From contig NZ_UHIL01000001.1 in NCBI RefSeq assembly GCF_900460535.1, forward strand, positions 3,224,001 through 3,288,000: a stretch of 64,000 nt of DNA. Reading direction: 5' to 3'. The position numbers and the translations under genes were made by a program. This DNA comes from Vibrio parahaemolyticus. Its GTDB lineage: Bacteria; Pseudomonadota; Gammaproteobacteria; Enterobacterales; Vibrionaceae. Shown here one piece after another: positions 20,593 through 30,062 of this stretch (positions are counted from its first letter, which is position 1; the number at the start of each line of letters is the position of its first letter). The notes under the pieces were generated by a model. That model was not told the DNA's origin and ran no database searches. It saw only the letters and a program-made list of their open reading frames with translations.

Positions 20593-21054
20593 TCACTCCG
20601 CCGACATTTCGACGTCTATTATCAGTCGATTAACGGTAGACATAACTACAATTGTTTGGCCACTTTCGTAAGTATAGTTGCAGATATAACGATTACTTTT
20701 GATTGTTCCGCTAATATCTAATAACTCACTAGCCATAATCTTACGTTGCGGGTAATGAACAGCTAGCCAATATCCGCAATCGAGTACGCCTTGTTGTGTG
20801 AATGGCGACACCAATCCCCCTTCAGTCATGGTGAGTTGAAAACCATCCATTTCCATTTGATTGGGCTCACCTTGTACTAACCACGCTTGGTGATAACGCT
20901 GAACACTGTCTAGCATCCAAACCTTTGCGAGTTTTGCACCTGTCGCTTGTGCTTCTTCAGTGACTGGCTGCAATTTAATCGCCATTCCAACCACGATGAT
21001 GACCGCAACTAAGCCAAACATAATGAGCGTTGCTCGGCTTTGATTCTCAACCAC
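20593..21054 (-). CDS. mshF: MSHA biogenesis protein MshF
   Basis: A 153-residue protein with one N-terminal membrane helix (about residues 8-27) and a periplasmic remainder. It is identified by position between mshG and mshA and by its size; no catalytic motif is visible. It starts with GTG at 21054, with AAAGGTGG about seven bases upstream inside the mshG end; there is an in-frame stop just before, so no longer start is possible. Confidence 0.85.
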   Translation of the reverse strand: MVENQSRATLIMFGLVAVIIVVGMAIKLQPVTEEAQATGAKLAKVWMLDSVQRYHQAWLVQGEPNQMEMDGFQLTMTEGGLVSPFTQQGVLDCGYWLAVHYPQRKIMASELLDISGTIKSNRYICNYTYESGQTIVVMSTVNRLIIDVEMSAE

Positions 21055-21057
21055 GCA

Positions 21058-22281
21058 TTAGCCACCTTTGATGATGTCCAGCATCCCCCACATTGGTAAG
21101 AAAATACCCAATGCAAGTACCATCACCATCCCAGCGACAATGACCAAAAGTAATGGTTCTATTCTTGCCGTCAGTGTTTTAAGGTCATAATCCACTTCTC
21201 GATCATAAAAATCTGAGACTTCGAGCAAAAGTTCATCAATACGACCCGTTTCTTCACCAACTGCAATCATTTGAATAACTAATGGCGTAAAAATATTGCT
21301 GTTGATGGCAGTAACAGAAATGGTGCTACCCGCTTCGATGGCTGCTTTCATCTCTAAAATTCGATTTTCTAAAAAGCGGTTACCCAATGCTTCACCAGCA
21401 AGTGCCAAAGATTGGTTGAGCGGCACACCTGATTTCAACATCAACGAGAATGTTCGAGCAAAGCGCGACAATTGAGCGCGATTTACGATATCACCGACGA
21501 TTGGTAAGCGGAGGCGAAATTTATCAAACTTCTCCCGTCCATCTGCTGTCGCAACCCAAGCTTTGAACACAAAGAATGCACCGACCATAGCGGCAATGAG
21601 CAATCCCCAGTAGTGAACAAAGAAGTTGGACGTCGCAATCAAAATCCGAGTTGGAAGTGGCAACTCAACCCCAAAACGAGTAAACATCGATGCAAACTCT
21701 GGGATAACCAGAATGTTCAGAATGAACATGGCGATGGTAATAAATACGATAACGAACGTCGGATAGCGCATCGCGGCTTTAATGCGTTTACGTGTTTCTA
21801 GCTCTTGCTCATAATAGTTTGCTAGCTGCAGCAATGCCTCATCGAGTCGACCGGTATTCTCACCCACGTTGATCATGGAAACGAATAACGGACTAAACAC
21901 TTTGTTGTGCGGCTGCATCGCAGACGACAAGCCACGACCATTACTCAACTCAGAAACCACATCTTCTAGCGCTTCTTTAAGCTGTTTGTTTTCACAGTTT
22001 TGCAGTAAGCCGCGCATTGAGCGCAGCAAAGGCACACCAGCTTTAGTTAAGCTGAACAACTGACGAGAAAACAGAATAATCACTTCCAGTGGAATGGCAG
22101 GAACCAACAATTTAGACAAACTAACGTGCTTCTTTACGCCTTCTTTCTCTAAGCGCAGATTGAGCGGGATGATCCCTTTATTCATCAACGCTTCCGCTGC
22201 AGCTTCTGAATTCACCGCATCGATTTTGCCACTGGTTGATGAGCCGTCTAATGTGCGGCCTTGATAACGAAAAGTTGGCAT
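21058..22281 (-). CDS. mshG: MSHA platform protein MshG (GspF/PilC family)
   Basis: A 407-residue inner-membrane protein with two T2SSF/GspF domains (about residues 68-190 and 270-393), each holding the paired FSRQLFSLTKAGVPLL / FARTFSLMLKSGVPLN segment, and three long hydrophobic helices. It is the platform that couples the ATPase motor to pilin addition. It follows mshE by eight bases. Confidence 0.95.
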   Translation of the reverse strand: MPTFRYQGRTLDGSSTSGKIDAVNSEAAAEALMNKGIIPLNLRLEKEGVKKHVSLSKLLVPAIPLEVIILFSRQLFSLTKAGVPLLRSMRGLLQNCENKQLKEALEDVVSELSNGRGLSSAMQPHNKVFSPLFVSMINVGENTGRLDEALLQLANYYEQELETRKRIKAAMRYPTFVIVFITIAMFILNILVIPEFASMFTRFGVELPLPTRILIATSNFFVHYWGLLIAAMVGAFFVFKAWVATADGREKFDKFRLRLPIVGDIVNRAQLSRFARTFSLMLKSGVPLNQSLALAGEALGNRFLENRILEMKAAIEAGSTISVTAINSNIFTPLVIQMIAVGEETGRIDELLLEVSDFYDREVDYDLKTLTARIEPLLLVIVAGMVMVLALGIFLPMWGMLDIIKGG

Positions 22282-22289
22282 TCACTTAC

Positions 22290-24014
22290 CTACATGAAAA
22301 TGGGATCAGTTTTACCCGAAGCGTCACCCTCGCCGAGGGTCATCACTTCATCCAGGCTCACAGCACCTTGCAGCGCAAGCTCCATTGCTGAGGCAAGAAG
22401 CGGTTTGTAGTTTTCTGAACGTCGAGCCGCTTGTGCAAAGCCAACCGCATCATTCGCACGCAGCTTGTCCATCATCTCATGTTCCAGCTCAAGCATTTCA
22501 AACACACCGATTCGACCTCGATATCCCGTCAAGTTACAGTTTTGACAACCTGCTCCTTTGTGGAAAGTCACCCCAACTTGATTTGGAAAACGCCCCGCTA
22601 ACCATTGTTGACGCGACTCATCGAGATGATCTTGAGTTTTACAATCTGGACAAACACGGCGAACCAATCGCTGAGCTACAACGGCACGCACGGCACTGGC
22701 AACGAGATAGCCTGGCGCCCCCATGTCGATCATACGCAGTGCGCTGTCGACCGCATCGTTGGTATGCAACGTACTCAATACTAAGTGACCAGTTAATGCT
22801 GCTCGTAAGCCAATCTCTACCGTCTCTTGATCACGCATCTCACCAATCAAAATGATGTCTGGGTCTTGGCGTAAGAAGGTGCGTAGCACGCGTGAAAACG
22901 TTAAGTCGATCTTGCTGTTGATCTGTACTTGCGTGATACGTGGTAAACGGTATTCCACCGGATCTTCTGCGGTGATGATCTTTTTACCCGGTTCATTGAG
23001 CTCACTCAACGCGCCGTAAAGTGTCGTGGTTTTACCCGACCCCGTAGGGCCGGTTACCAAAATCATGCCATGAGGACGAGATAACTGACGACGCAAGCGC
23101 GCCAGTAGCTCAGGCGGTAAACCCGATTCTTCTAATGGACGTAAGCCTGACGACTGGTTAAGCAGACGCATTACGACCGATTCACCGTACTGAGTCGGTA
23201 ACGTCGACATACGAATATCAATCGATTGACCACGAACTTTGATGTTGAAGCGACCATCTTGTGGCAGACGCTTCTCAGAAATATCCAAGTGAGCCATCAA
23301 TTTAAGGCGTAATACCAATGCAGAAGCGATGTTCACTTCGTTCAGAATGGTTTCATGCAGCACACCATCGACACGCTGGCGTAAACGCAGGACTTTATCG
23401 TCTGGTTCGATATGGATATCCGATGCACCAACTTGCACCGCGTCTTCAAACATCGAATTAACCAGTTTTACAACGGTGACTTCTTCACTGTCGGCTTCAT
23501 CGATGCCATAGTCAAAGCTTTGTACGTCTTGGTGCTCGGCTTGTAACTGCTCAGCAAAGGACGCGATCTCTTTAGTACGGCGGTAGTAACGGTCGAAACT
23601 GCTGATCAACTGACGCTCAGAGGCTATGATGAACTCAAGGTTGTACTCACCGAGCAAGTTCATTAAAGACTCTTGGGTAAACAGATCCGCCGGATCACTC
23701 ATCGCAACACGTAGAGTGTCACCATTACGAGCCACCACCATTGCACGTAAACGACGAGCATGCACTTCTGGCAGTATTTGCACCGCATCCGCATCCACTG
23801 GAGCGCGTCCAAGATCGATCAACGGTAATCCTAGTTGCTGAGACAAGAACTCCAGCATTTGCTTTTCGGTAATAAACCCGAGGTCAATCAGGGCATCACC
23901 TAATTTTTGTCCGGTACTGCGCTGAGCGGATAGAGCTTGCTGGATTTGATCTTCCGATACGATGCCTTCTTCAACAAGTAGGTCACCTAAGCGTTTTCTC
24001 AACTGAATTTTCAT
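22290..24014 (-). CDS. mshE: MSHA extension ATPase MshE
   Basis: A 574-residue hexameric motor ATPase of the GspE/PilB family. The N-terminus carries the tandem MshEN c-di-GMP motif: Arg8-Leu9-Gly10 ... Gln31, then Leu38-Gly39 ... Gln59. The ATPase core has Walker A GPTGSGKTT (about residues 320-328), Walker B DIILIGEMRD and paired CxxC motifs near 460-500. The V. cholerae protein binds c-di-GMP through this domain and drives pilus extension; all key residues seem kept here. The ATG overlaps the mshN stop as ATGA. Confidence 0.96.
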   Translation of the reverse strand: MKIQLRKRLGDLLVEEGIVSEDQIQQALSAQRSTGQKLGDALIDLGFITEKQMLEFLSQQLGLPLIDLGRAPVDADAVQILPEVHARRLRAMVVARNGDTLRVAMSDPADLFTQESLMNLLGEYNLEFIIASERQLISSFDRYYRRTKEIASFAEQLQAEHQDVQSFDYGIDEADSEEVTVVKLVNSMFEDAVQVGASDIHIEPDDKVLRLRQRVDGVLHETILNEVNIASALVLRLKLMAHLDISEKRLPQDGRFNIKVRGQSIDIRMSTLPTQYGESVVMRLLNQSSGLRPLEESGLPPELLARLRRQLSRPHGMILVTGPTGSGKTTTLYGALSELNEPGKKIITAEDPVEYRLPRITQVQINSKIDLTFSRVLRTFLRQDPDIILIGEMRDQETVEIGLRAALTGHLVLSTLHTNDAVDSALRMIDMGAPGYLVASAVRAVVAQRLVRRVCPDCKTQDHLDESRQQWLAGRFPNQVGVTFHKGAGCQNCNLTGYRGRIGVFEMLELEHEMMDKLRANDAVGFAQAARRSENYKPLLASAMELALQGAVSLDEVMTLGEGDASGKTDPIFM

Positions 24015-25099
24015 TGTGCGCTCTCCAGTTGCTTTAAGATGGTTAATCGATCGCGAATGAAAGCTTGCGACTGATTCGAGATCCCTACTTTACCCAACGC
24101 TTCGTTGTAAGAGTTAATCGCAGCAGTAAAAGTGAGCGCTCGCTCTTGCTGAATCGCCAAACCAAGCCACCAGCGGGCATTGTCTGGCTCGCGTTGAGTC
24201 AGTAGCTGGTAGCTTTCTAATGCGATGTCGTTTTGTTTTTGTTTCTGCGCAAGGGCTGCGCGCATTGCCAAGTAATCTCGACTCGGCATTGGAGGCAAGT
24301 GAACCAGTGGGCTCAGTGCCGCAGAAGGCTGATTGGCTTTAACCAATAGCTTCGACAACGCGAGTCTTAGCGGTTGGTTATCCTTATCAAGGTTGATGCC
24401 TTCTTGCAGGATTTCGTAAGACTTTCTGCTATCCCCTTTACCGAAATAAAGCGCCGCCAGTTTTTGACGCGTTTCGATATTGCTTGGCTCATAACGCAAT
24501 GCTTCGGTATAAGCAGAAAGCGCCGTTTCCATATCGTTCGCATCAATGGCTTTTTCTGCTCGACTGATCGCTTTCAACGATAACTGACGGTGTGAAAGTT
24601 CAACTTGCTCAATGCGCATTGAACTCTCTTCAACCAAATTGGTGGTCGTATTGCTCGGTGCATTCGCTACTTGTGCGATCAGCATCGGAGCGTCTGAACT
24701 CATATCCGCATCCGCACGTGAACCAAATACGCCCTCACTAGGTTGAGGCGTTGGTAATGCTGCAACAGCTTGTGGTTTTTCTACAGGTTTAGAATAAACC
24801 ACGTTGCTGGTTTCTGGTGTCATCTTATTCGTAGGAGAAGATGCCAGACGGTCAGAATTAGTGGTGTCTAAAGGTTGCGTTGCGCTTGGCTGGAACGATG
24901 TGATCTCATCTGAAGGTGCTGGGCCTTGGGACACAGCCCAACCGCCGACGGCAAGACTTAATGAAAAACCGGCAACCAGCCACAGCCAAGGTTTACTGCG
25001 TGAGACATTCGGAATCTCAGCACGAGTAAGTTCACTCGGTGATGTTTTTTCAGCAAGTTCAGATAATGCTTTATTGATGGCACTCAAGGTTGACTCCAT
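24011..25099 (-). CDS. mshN: MSHA biogenesis protein MshN (TPR protein)
   Basis: A 362-residue protein: cytoplasmic N-terminus (STLSAINKALSELAEK), one membrane helix at about 35-55, a Ser/Thr/Pro-rich linker, then TPR-like helices (about 165-355). It would hold assembly partners in the periplasm. I chose the ATG at 25099 over a TTG at 25105. It overlaps the mshM end by 16 bp. Confidence 0.9.
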   Translation of the reverse strand: MESTLSAINKALSELAEKTSPSELTRAEIPNVSRSKPWLWLVAGFSLSLAVGGWAVSQGPAPSDEITSFQPSATQPLDTTNSDRLASSPTNKMTPETSNVVYSKPVEKPQAVAALPTPQPSEGVFGSRADADMSSDAPMLIAQVANAPSNTTTNLVEESSMRIEQVELSHRQLSLKAISRAEKAIDANDMETALSAYTEALRYEPSNIETRQKLAALYFGKGDSRKSYEILQEGINLDKDNQPLRLALSKLLVKANQPSAALSPLVHLPPMPSRDYLAMRAALAQKQKQNDIALESYQLLTQREPDNARWWLGLAIQQERALTFTAAINSYNEALGKVGISNQSQAFIRDRLTILKQLESAQ

Positions 25100-25929
25100 C
25101 CCCAAAATACGGGTGTTTTAAACTTAGGTTTACGGGCATCAAACGTATCGTGCATAGCCGCATAAACGTGATGATTTTTCAGTAAGGTACAACGGTCGTT
25201 AAACGCAGCTAACAGAGCTTTATGGCTAATTTGGTTGATTAACCTTGGTATGCCCATGGCAGAACGCCAAATCGCTTTTTTCTGTTCAATGGAGAAAATG
25301 TGCGACCCATTGCCCGCTTTGTCTAAGCGATTATTGATGTACGCAACCCCTTCATCGACAGATAACGGACGCAACCCACAACTGAACGTAATGCGTTGAC
25401 GAAACTGTCGTAATTCGTGCATGGACAAGCGTTCATCCAATTCAGGCTGACCGAAAAGTACCAACTGAATTAATTTGTCTTGCTCGGTTTCTAAATTGCC
25501 GAACAAGCGCAGTGTTTCTAAAGCCTCAGGAGAAAGAGCTTGAGCTTCATCGACAATCAGAACGGTTTTCTTCCCGGTTGAATGCACACGAATCAAGTGT
25601 TCTTGAATTAAAGAAACAATGCGCAATGGATCGTCATTATCAATACCTAGCTCTCTTGCCACGGCAAACTGCAATTGCTCTCCGTTGAGCACAGGATTGG
25701 GTAGATAGACCAATTCCACTTGCGATTCGATCTGTTCAATCAGCTTGCGACAAACCATGGTTTTGCCCGTACCAACTTCACCTGTCACCTTAATCACCCC
25801 TTCACCCATCTGCACGGCGGCTAAGATGGTTTGAATCGCCTCATAGTGAGGCACTAACCCCAAAAACATTTCCGTATTTGGGGTCAGTGAGAAAGGTTGA
25901 ACTCGAAATCCAAAATGCGACAAGTACAT
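25084..25929 (-). CDS. mshM: MSHA biogenesis ATPase MshM (ExeA family)
   Basis: A 281-residue AAA+ ATPase with Walker A GEVGTGKT (residues 50-57), Walker B VLIVDEAQ and a downstream helical lid, as in the ATPase part of ExeA/GspA. Unlike ExeA it has no membrane or peptidoglycan-binding region. Family members help place secretins in the envelope. It lies 43 bp after mshL. Confidence 0.93.
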   Translation of the reverse strand: MYLSHFGFRVQPFSLTPNTEMFLGLVPHYEAIQTILAAVQMGEGVIKVTGEVGTGKTMVCRKLIEQIESQVELVYLPNPVLNGEQLQFAVARELGIDNDDPLRIVSLIQEHLIRVHSTGKKTVLIVDEAQALSPEALETLRLFGNLETEQDKLIQLVLFGQPELDERLSMHELRQFRQRITFSCGLRPLSVDEGVAYINNRLDKAGNGSHIFSIEQKKAIWRSAMGIPRLINQISHKALLAAFNDRCTLLKNHHVYAAMHDTFDARKPKFKTPVFWGWSQP

Positions 25930-25972
25930 AACGAATCACAAACTCTTTGAAAAGCTAACGTTTCTTCTGCGC

Positions 25973-27616
25973 TTATTGCGCATCAGGGAACCACTCTTGC
26001 AGCAAATCACGCGAGCGCTCTAGCTCTTTTTGCCAAGAGTTCACGCCAACAACGGTCGGTTTAAGCAGAATAACTAGCTCGGTTTTTTGCGTCACATTCG
26101 AAGTGTTGCGGAACAAGTGACCCAGAGCTGGCACGTCGCCAAGGAATGGGACTTTTGACACTTGCTCGACATTTTGTTGCTTCATCAAGCCACCGATAAC
26201 CACTACATCGCCATCTTTCGCACGAATGACCGAATCTGATTCGCGAATCGAGCTTTTTGCCAATGGCAATTGAATGTTTTGGAATTGACCGCCAAGGTTT
26301 AGCTGTTTTACCTCTTCCGTTACTTCAATAACTGCAGGGTGGACGTGCAGGAACACGTTGCCCTTGTTGTCGATTTGTGGCGTCACATCAAGTGAAATGC
26401 CCGAGAAGAATGGCGTCAGTTCGACTTCAGGGACCGCATTAGAGTTTTCACCATTACCCGCATTACTGGAAAGCTCAGTCACGAAGTACTGATCGGTACC
26501 AACTTTGATCACTGATTTTTGGTTGTTCGCCGCCGTAATACGTGGACTTGAGAGCACATTTAGGTCGCCTTGCGTCGACATAAAGTTTAATACAGCCTCG
26601 AAGTTACCATCAGAGATCGTAACGTTGGTTTGACCGCCAAGAAGCGTACCAATCGCATCTAATGGAGGCAGAGCAGAAGCAGGGCGATTAACAATGATAC
26701 TTCCTGAGTTACCAATTGACGCCGATAAGTTCGACCAGTTAATACCTTGCTGGTAACCATCGCTGAGCGTGACTTCTAAGATTTTCGCTTCAAGGATCAC
26801 CTGGCGCTGCATTCGTTCTTGAGACACACCCAAAAACTCACGCACTTCACGAATATCATCAGGGAAAGCTCGCACGGTGATCACACCAGCTTGTGGCGTA
26901 ACTACCACACTTTGGCCTTTACCCGAACCAATTAAGTTCGCCACCGCTTGTTGCAACATTGGCCAAAAATCACTTTCGGTGATGGTTTCAATGCGCGTTC
27001 CGCCTGTTGATGTCGTCGAGCTATCGTTGCCGTTATTGCTGTTGTTGGAATCTGAAGAGTCTGAGCTGTCTGAACTACCACCAGAATTGGACGTTCCAGC
27101 TGAAGTAACGGAACCCGTGACTATGCTCGTCAGTGAGCGACCTGAGCGTTTAAACTGTAGGTAGTCGACTGGAATCGTCACCGTACGCATACCTGCCGGA
27201 TAAACTTGGATTACTTTGCCCGATTTCATGACATCGTAACCGTACATGTTTTGTACAACGCTAAGCACTTCATCTAATGTCACGTCAGAAAGGTTGACCG
27301 TGATATTACCTTGAACCGCTGGATGAATCGCGACGCTGTATTCTGTCCCTTTTACCAATGAAGCAAAGAAACTTCTCGCCTCTACTGCATTGGCTTGGAT
27401 ACGAAAACGCTTTGACGTTCCGTTATCAGAAGAAACATTGGAGTCTAAGTTAGGCATAAGATCCGCTTCTACCGAAGAAGGAATTTCCTCCAACGCGCGG
27501 CTATTCGCTTGATTGATAGATTCATTGAGAGCTTGCTTCACTTCAACCGGATCGTGGTGACCCATCGAACATCCCATTAAAGAAGCAATCGTTATTCCTA
27601 CAACTAATTTGCGCAT
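25973..27616 (-). CDS. mshL: MSHA secretin MshL
   Basis: A 547-residue outer-membrane secretin of the PilQ/GspD family. The signal peptide ends in a lipobox (SLMGC, Cys16), so it is a lipoprotein. An STN-like N domain (about 70-120) is followed by a low-complexity Ser/Asp/Asn-rich linker (about 175-203), a second N domain, and the C-terminal secretin barrel, with the VPFLGDVPALGHLF signature near residue 500. It forms the channel through which the pilus leaves the cell. Confidence 0.95.
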   Translation of the reverse strand: MRKLVVGITIASLMGCSMGHHDPVEVKQALNESINQANSRALEEIPSSVEADLMPNLDSNVSSDNGTSKRFRIQANAVEARSFFASLVKGTEYSVAIHPAVQGNITVNLSDVTLDEVLSVVQNMYGYDVMKSGKVIQVYPAGMRTVTIPVDYLQFKRSGRSLTSIVTGSVTSAGTSNSGGSSDSSDSSDSNNSNNGNDSSTTSTGGTRIETITESDFWPMLQQAVANLIGSGKGQSVVVTPQAGVITVRAFPDDIREVREFLGVSQERMQRQVILEAKILEVTLSDGYQQGINWSNLSASIGNSGSIIVNRPASALPPLDAIGTLLGGQTNVTISDGNFEAVLNFMSTQGDLNVLSSPRITAANNQKSVIKVGTDQYFVTELSSNAGNGENSNAVPEVELTPFFSGISLDVTPQIDNKGNVFLHVHPAVIEVTEEVKQLNLGGQFQNIQLPLAKSSIRESDSVIRAKDGDVVVIGGLMKQQNVEQVSKVPFLGDVPALGHLFRNTSNVTQKTELVILLKPTVVGVNSWQKELERSRDLLQEWFPDAQ

Positions 27617-27636
27617 ATCTGATCAGGCTCTGGTTA

Positions 27637-27966
27637 TTATTTTTTTACGTTTAAACCAAAAAGCTCAAGGTTCCACTGACGGCTACCACGCTTTAAAGTT
27701 ACAAATTCACTATTGATGCTTGCTACTCGATAACCGTTAAACAGTTCACCCTGTTCGACAAGCCGGTTATTCATGATTGCGACACATTCGGTATTTGGCT
27801 TACAGACAATGCTGTTCAGTGTCGGCAAGCGGTATTGTTTCGCTTTGGGCTTAGCAGACACCTCTGCTGGTTTTTGCCAACCAAGTGGTGCAGTTGGATC
27901 CTGATTTGCCAAGACTGAACCAGACAAGGCGATAGCCGCGATTGAGATAATGAGTTTTTTAACCAC
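27637..27966 (-). CDS. mshK: MSHA biogenesis protein MshK (PilP-like)
   Basis: A 109-residue protein with a signal peptide (cleavage near LAN-QDP) and a short beta domain of the PilP/GspC type with two cysteines, expected to link the inner-membrane complex to MshL. The start is GTG at 27966, supported by GAGGAG six bases upstream; it overlaps the mshJ end by eight bases. Confidence 0.88.
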   Translation of the reverse strand: MVKKLIISIAAIALSGSVLANQDPTAPLGWQKPAEVSAKPKAKQYRLPTLNSIVCKPNTECVAIMNNRLVEQGELFNGYRVASINSEFVTLKRGSRQWNLELFGLNVKK

Positions 27967-28609
27967 CGATAAACTCCTCTCGAGAACCTAATGTGTACAC
28001 TTCAAGCACTAACTTCGCTTTTGGATATTCTTCTACTTTGTAACTGAAGCTACGCCAAAAATAGCTGGCAGGTAAGCTCTCTAACTTGTTTAAGTAGTTG
28101 GCGATAGAAAAGTAGTCACCAGTTAGCTCCATGCGTACTGGGTGTACGTAGTAGCCAGAGTATTGTGATGCTTCTTTATCTTCTGTGATCGGCTCAGATG
28201 GCAGAGTCTGCAATGACACCAAGTGAATGCCACTTTGCTGCTCTAATACGCTCTCTAATACGCCCGCCATTTGTGAAGGCGTTACCAAGTGTTCAATAAT
28301 TTGTGACAACTGCATCGAAAGATGCTGACTTTCCGTCAACAGGTTGGAAATTTCCAAATCAATATCCGCGTTTGGATCTTTCTTCAATTGAGCCTTAACA
28401 CGTAAAATATCAATTTCTGTTTTTTGGTTTGACTGCTTTAAGTTACTCAGCTGTCTTTCATTGTTTGAGATCTGATTGAGCTTAGGTTCTAGCACCAACG
28501 TAAACAGCAACATAACTACGGTCACGAAGCCACACAGCGCCACCAGCATTTTCTCGCGCGCGCTCATGTCTCCAAAGCGCTCTTCTAATGAGCTCCAGAA
28601 TTCGTTCAT
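27959..28609 (-). CDS. mshJ: MSHA biogenesis protein MshJ (PilO-like)
   Basis: A 216-residue bitopic protein: one membrane helix (about 22-41), a coiled coil (about 43-105) and a ferredoxin-like periplasmic domain, as in PilO/GspM. It belongs to the alignment complex with MshI and MshK. The start overlaps the mshI stop as ATGA. Confidence 0.9.
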   Translation of the reverse strand: MNEFWSSLEERFGDMSAREKMLVALCGFVTVVMLLFTLVLEPKLNQISNNERQLSNLKQSNQKTEIDILRVKAQLKKDPNADIDLEISNLLTESQHLSMQLSQIIEHLVTPSQMAGVLESVLEQQSGIHLVSLQTLPSEPITEDKEASQYSGYYVHPVRMELTGDYFSIANYLNKLESLPASYFWRSFSYKVEEYPKAKLVLEVYTLGSREEFIGG

Positions 28610-30051
28610 TTCTCTTTATCCTCGCGCGTTTTCAACTCAAACGTCACTATGTCTTTCTCATTGCGACCGATTTTCACGTCGTCAAATGTTCGCCCAACAA
28701 GACTGATCTCATTCTTGAACTGGCTTACCCAACTCGGCACTGAACTCGGAGCTTTCGCTAAGCCTTTTAAATCCAAGGTGTTGTTGTTGATGCGAATTTC
28801 GGATAAAGAGATTTCTTGGTTGCCCAATTTTGCTAATGACTGCATCACACCTGAGTAACCCGTGCGTTGCGAATCATCGTACTTGCCCACCGCTTTCAAG
28901 GAATCTCGCTTAGCTTTGACTTCACGCTCTAGACGCGCTTTGGCCGCTAACTTATTTGGATCAGGTTGATGCTTACGCAGCTTCACTTGGTAGTAATCTA
29001 AGTCAGATTTAAGAATATCGCCCTTGCCTTTCACAATCGCGATTTCATCTTCCAAACCTTCACTTTGCCAAGACACGTAGCCGTAAGACAACAGAATCAC
29101 AGCCGCAGCCGCACCCCAAGAAATCGCCACATTTTTTAGCGTAAGGAGATCTTTTTTCGGCTTTAAATGATCAGGATATAGATTGACGCGTCGATTTGTA
29201 GACGACGCCGCCGCATCCGCAAGCACATGACCAGAGAGTTCATGTTCTTCAGGCAGTAGTGACGATACTTTGGTGCTTAAGCGGTAGTTAAGCGACTGAA
29301 CCAATTCGTTCTCATCTTCTTCATCACAGCACACTTTCAATTGGTGCAACTGAACCTGACGAAGCTGAGCAGAGAGGTAGTCTATCGAACGTTGTAGCTC
29401 CAGAGACAAACTGTCCATCTGTAGCTCGCTTGACGGTACGCCAGTAAGAGGAGGTGTCACGCTACGAATCGAACGATGGAATGCAATGGTGTGCTCAACA
29501 AAAGCACTGATGCGGAAATGCCCACGCGCGCTGCGTTGCAGCAACAAAAAGTTACCAAGCTCACCAGCGGTATCACCCCAAACATCATCTTCCGGAATGA
29601 TCGCTTCTAACGGCAATTGAGCACGACTAGCCAGTAGCACAATTTTATCAAGCATCTTTCTTGATAAAACATAAGCTTGCACTTTACTTGAGTTTGGTAG
29701 CTCTACCGCATCAGCGATGATGTCGATGGCACGCTCAGAAATAAGCTCTTTGAGTAAAAACGGCAGCGCCGCCGACCACTCTTGGCGTGGCATGGCTGGC
29801 TTGTCGATTTGATACATCTGATAGTAGTTGTGAGACAGCACTACGGTCAGAGAATCATAAGCGCTCGCGGCAACGCTTAACGCTTGCTCAACAGCGCGTT
29901 CCCAATTTGATTCAGAAATTTCAAACTGAGACGGACGGCCACTTTTAGCTGGTGATGATAAATAAACTGCGTCTGGCTGAATAACCAAAAAGCAAGAGCG
30001 ACCACCACCAGATGATCGCATCAGCTTGTCGAATACTGCTTTAAATTCCAT
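28606..30051 (-). CDS. mshI: MSHA biogenesis protein MshI (PilM/PilN-like fusion)
   Basis: A 481-residue protein with a cytoplasmic N-terminal half of actin-like PilM character (about 1-280), a membrane helix near 308-326 and a PilN-type coiled-coil and periplasmic part. It thus fuses what are two proteins in other type IVa systems. It follows mshH by 11 bp. Confidence 0.9.
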   Translation of the reverse strand: MEFKAVFDKLMRSSGGGRSCFLVIQPDAVYLSSPAKSGRPSQFEISESNWERAVEQALSVAASAYDSLTVVLSHNYYQMYQIDKPAMPRQEWSAALPFLLKELISERAIDIIADAVELPNSSKVQAYVLSRKMLDKIVLLASRAQLPLEAIIPEDDVWGDTAGELGNFLLLQRSARGHFRISAFVEHTIAFHRSIRSVTPPLTGVPSSELQMDSLSLELQRSIDYLSAQLRQVQLHQLKVCCDEEDENELVQSLNYRLSTKVSSLLPEEHELSGHVLADAAASSTNRRVNLYPDHLKPKKDLLTLKNVAISWGAAAAVILLSYGYVSWQSEGLEDEIAIVKGKGDILKSDLDYYQVKLRKHQPDPNKLAAKARLEREVKAKRDSLKAVGKYDDSQRTGYSGVMQSLAKLGNQEISLSEIRINNNTLDLKGLAKAPSSVPSWVSQFKNEISLVGRTFDDVKIGRNEKDIVTFELKTREDKEK

Positions 30052-30062
30052 GATTATTATCT

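Noticed and set aside
27005..27090. Ser/Asp/Asn repeat in mshL as a possible phase-variable microsatellite
   Set aside because: The repeat is made of mixed codons without a uniform short unit, so slipped-strand switching is unlikely; it is best read as a flexible linker.
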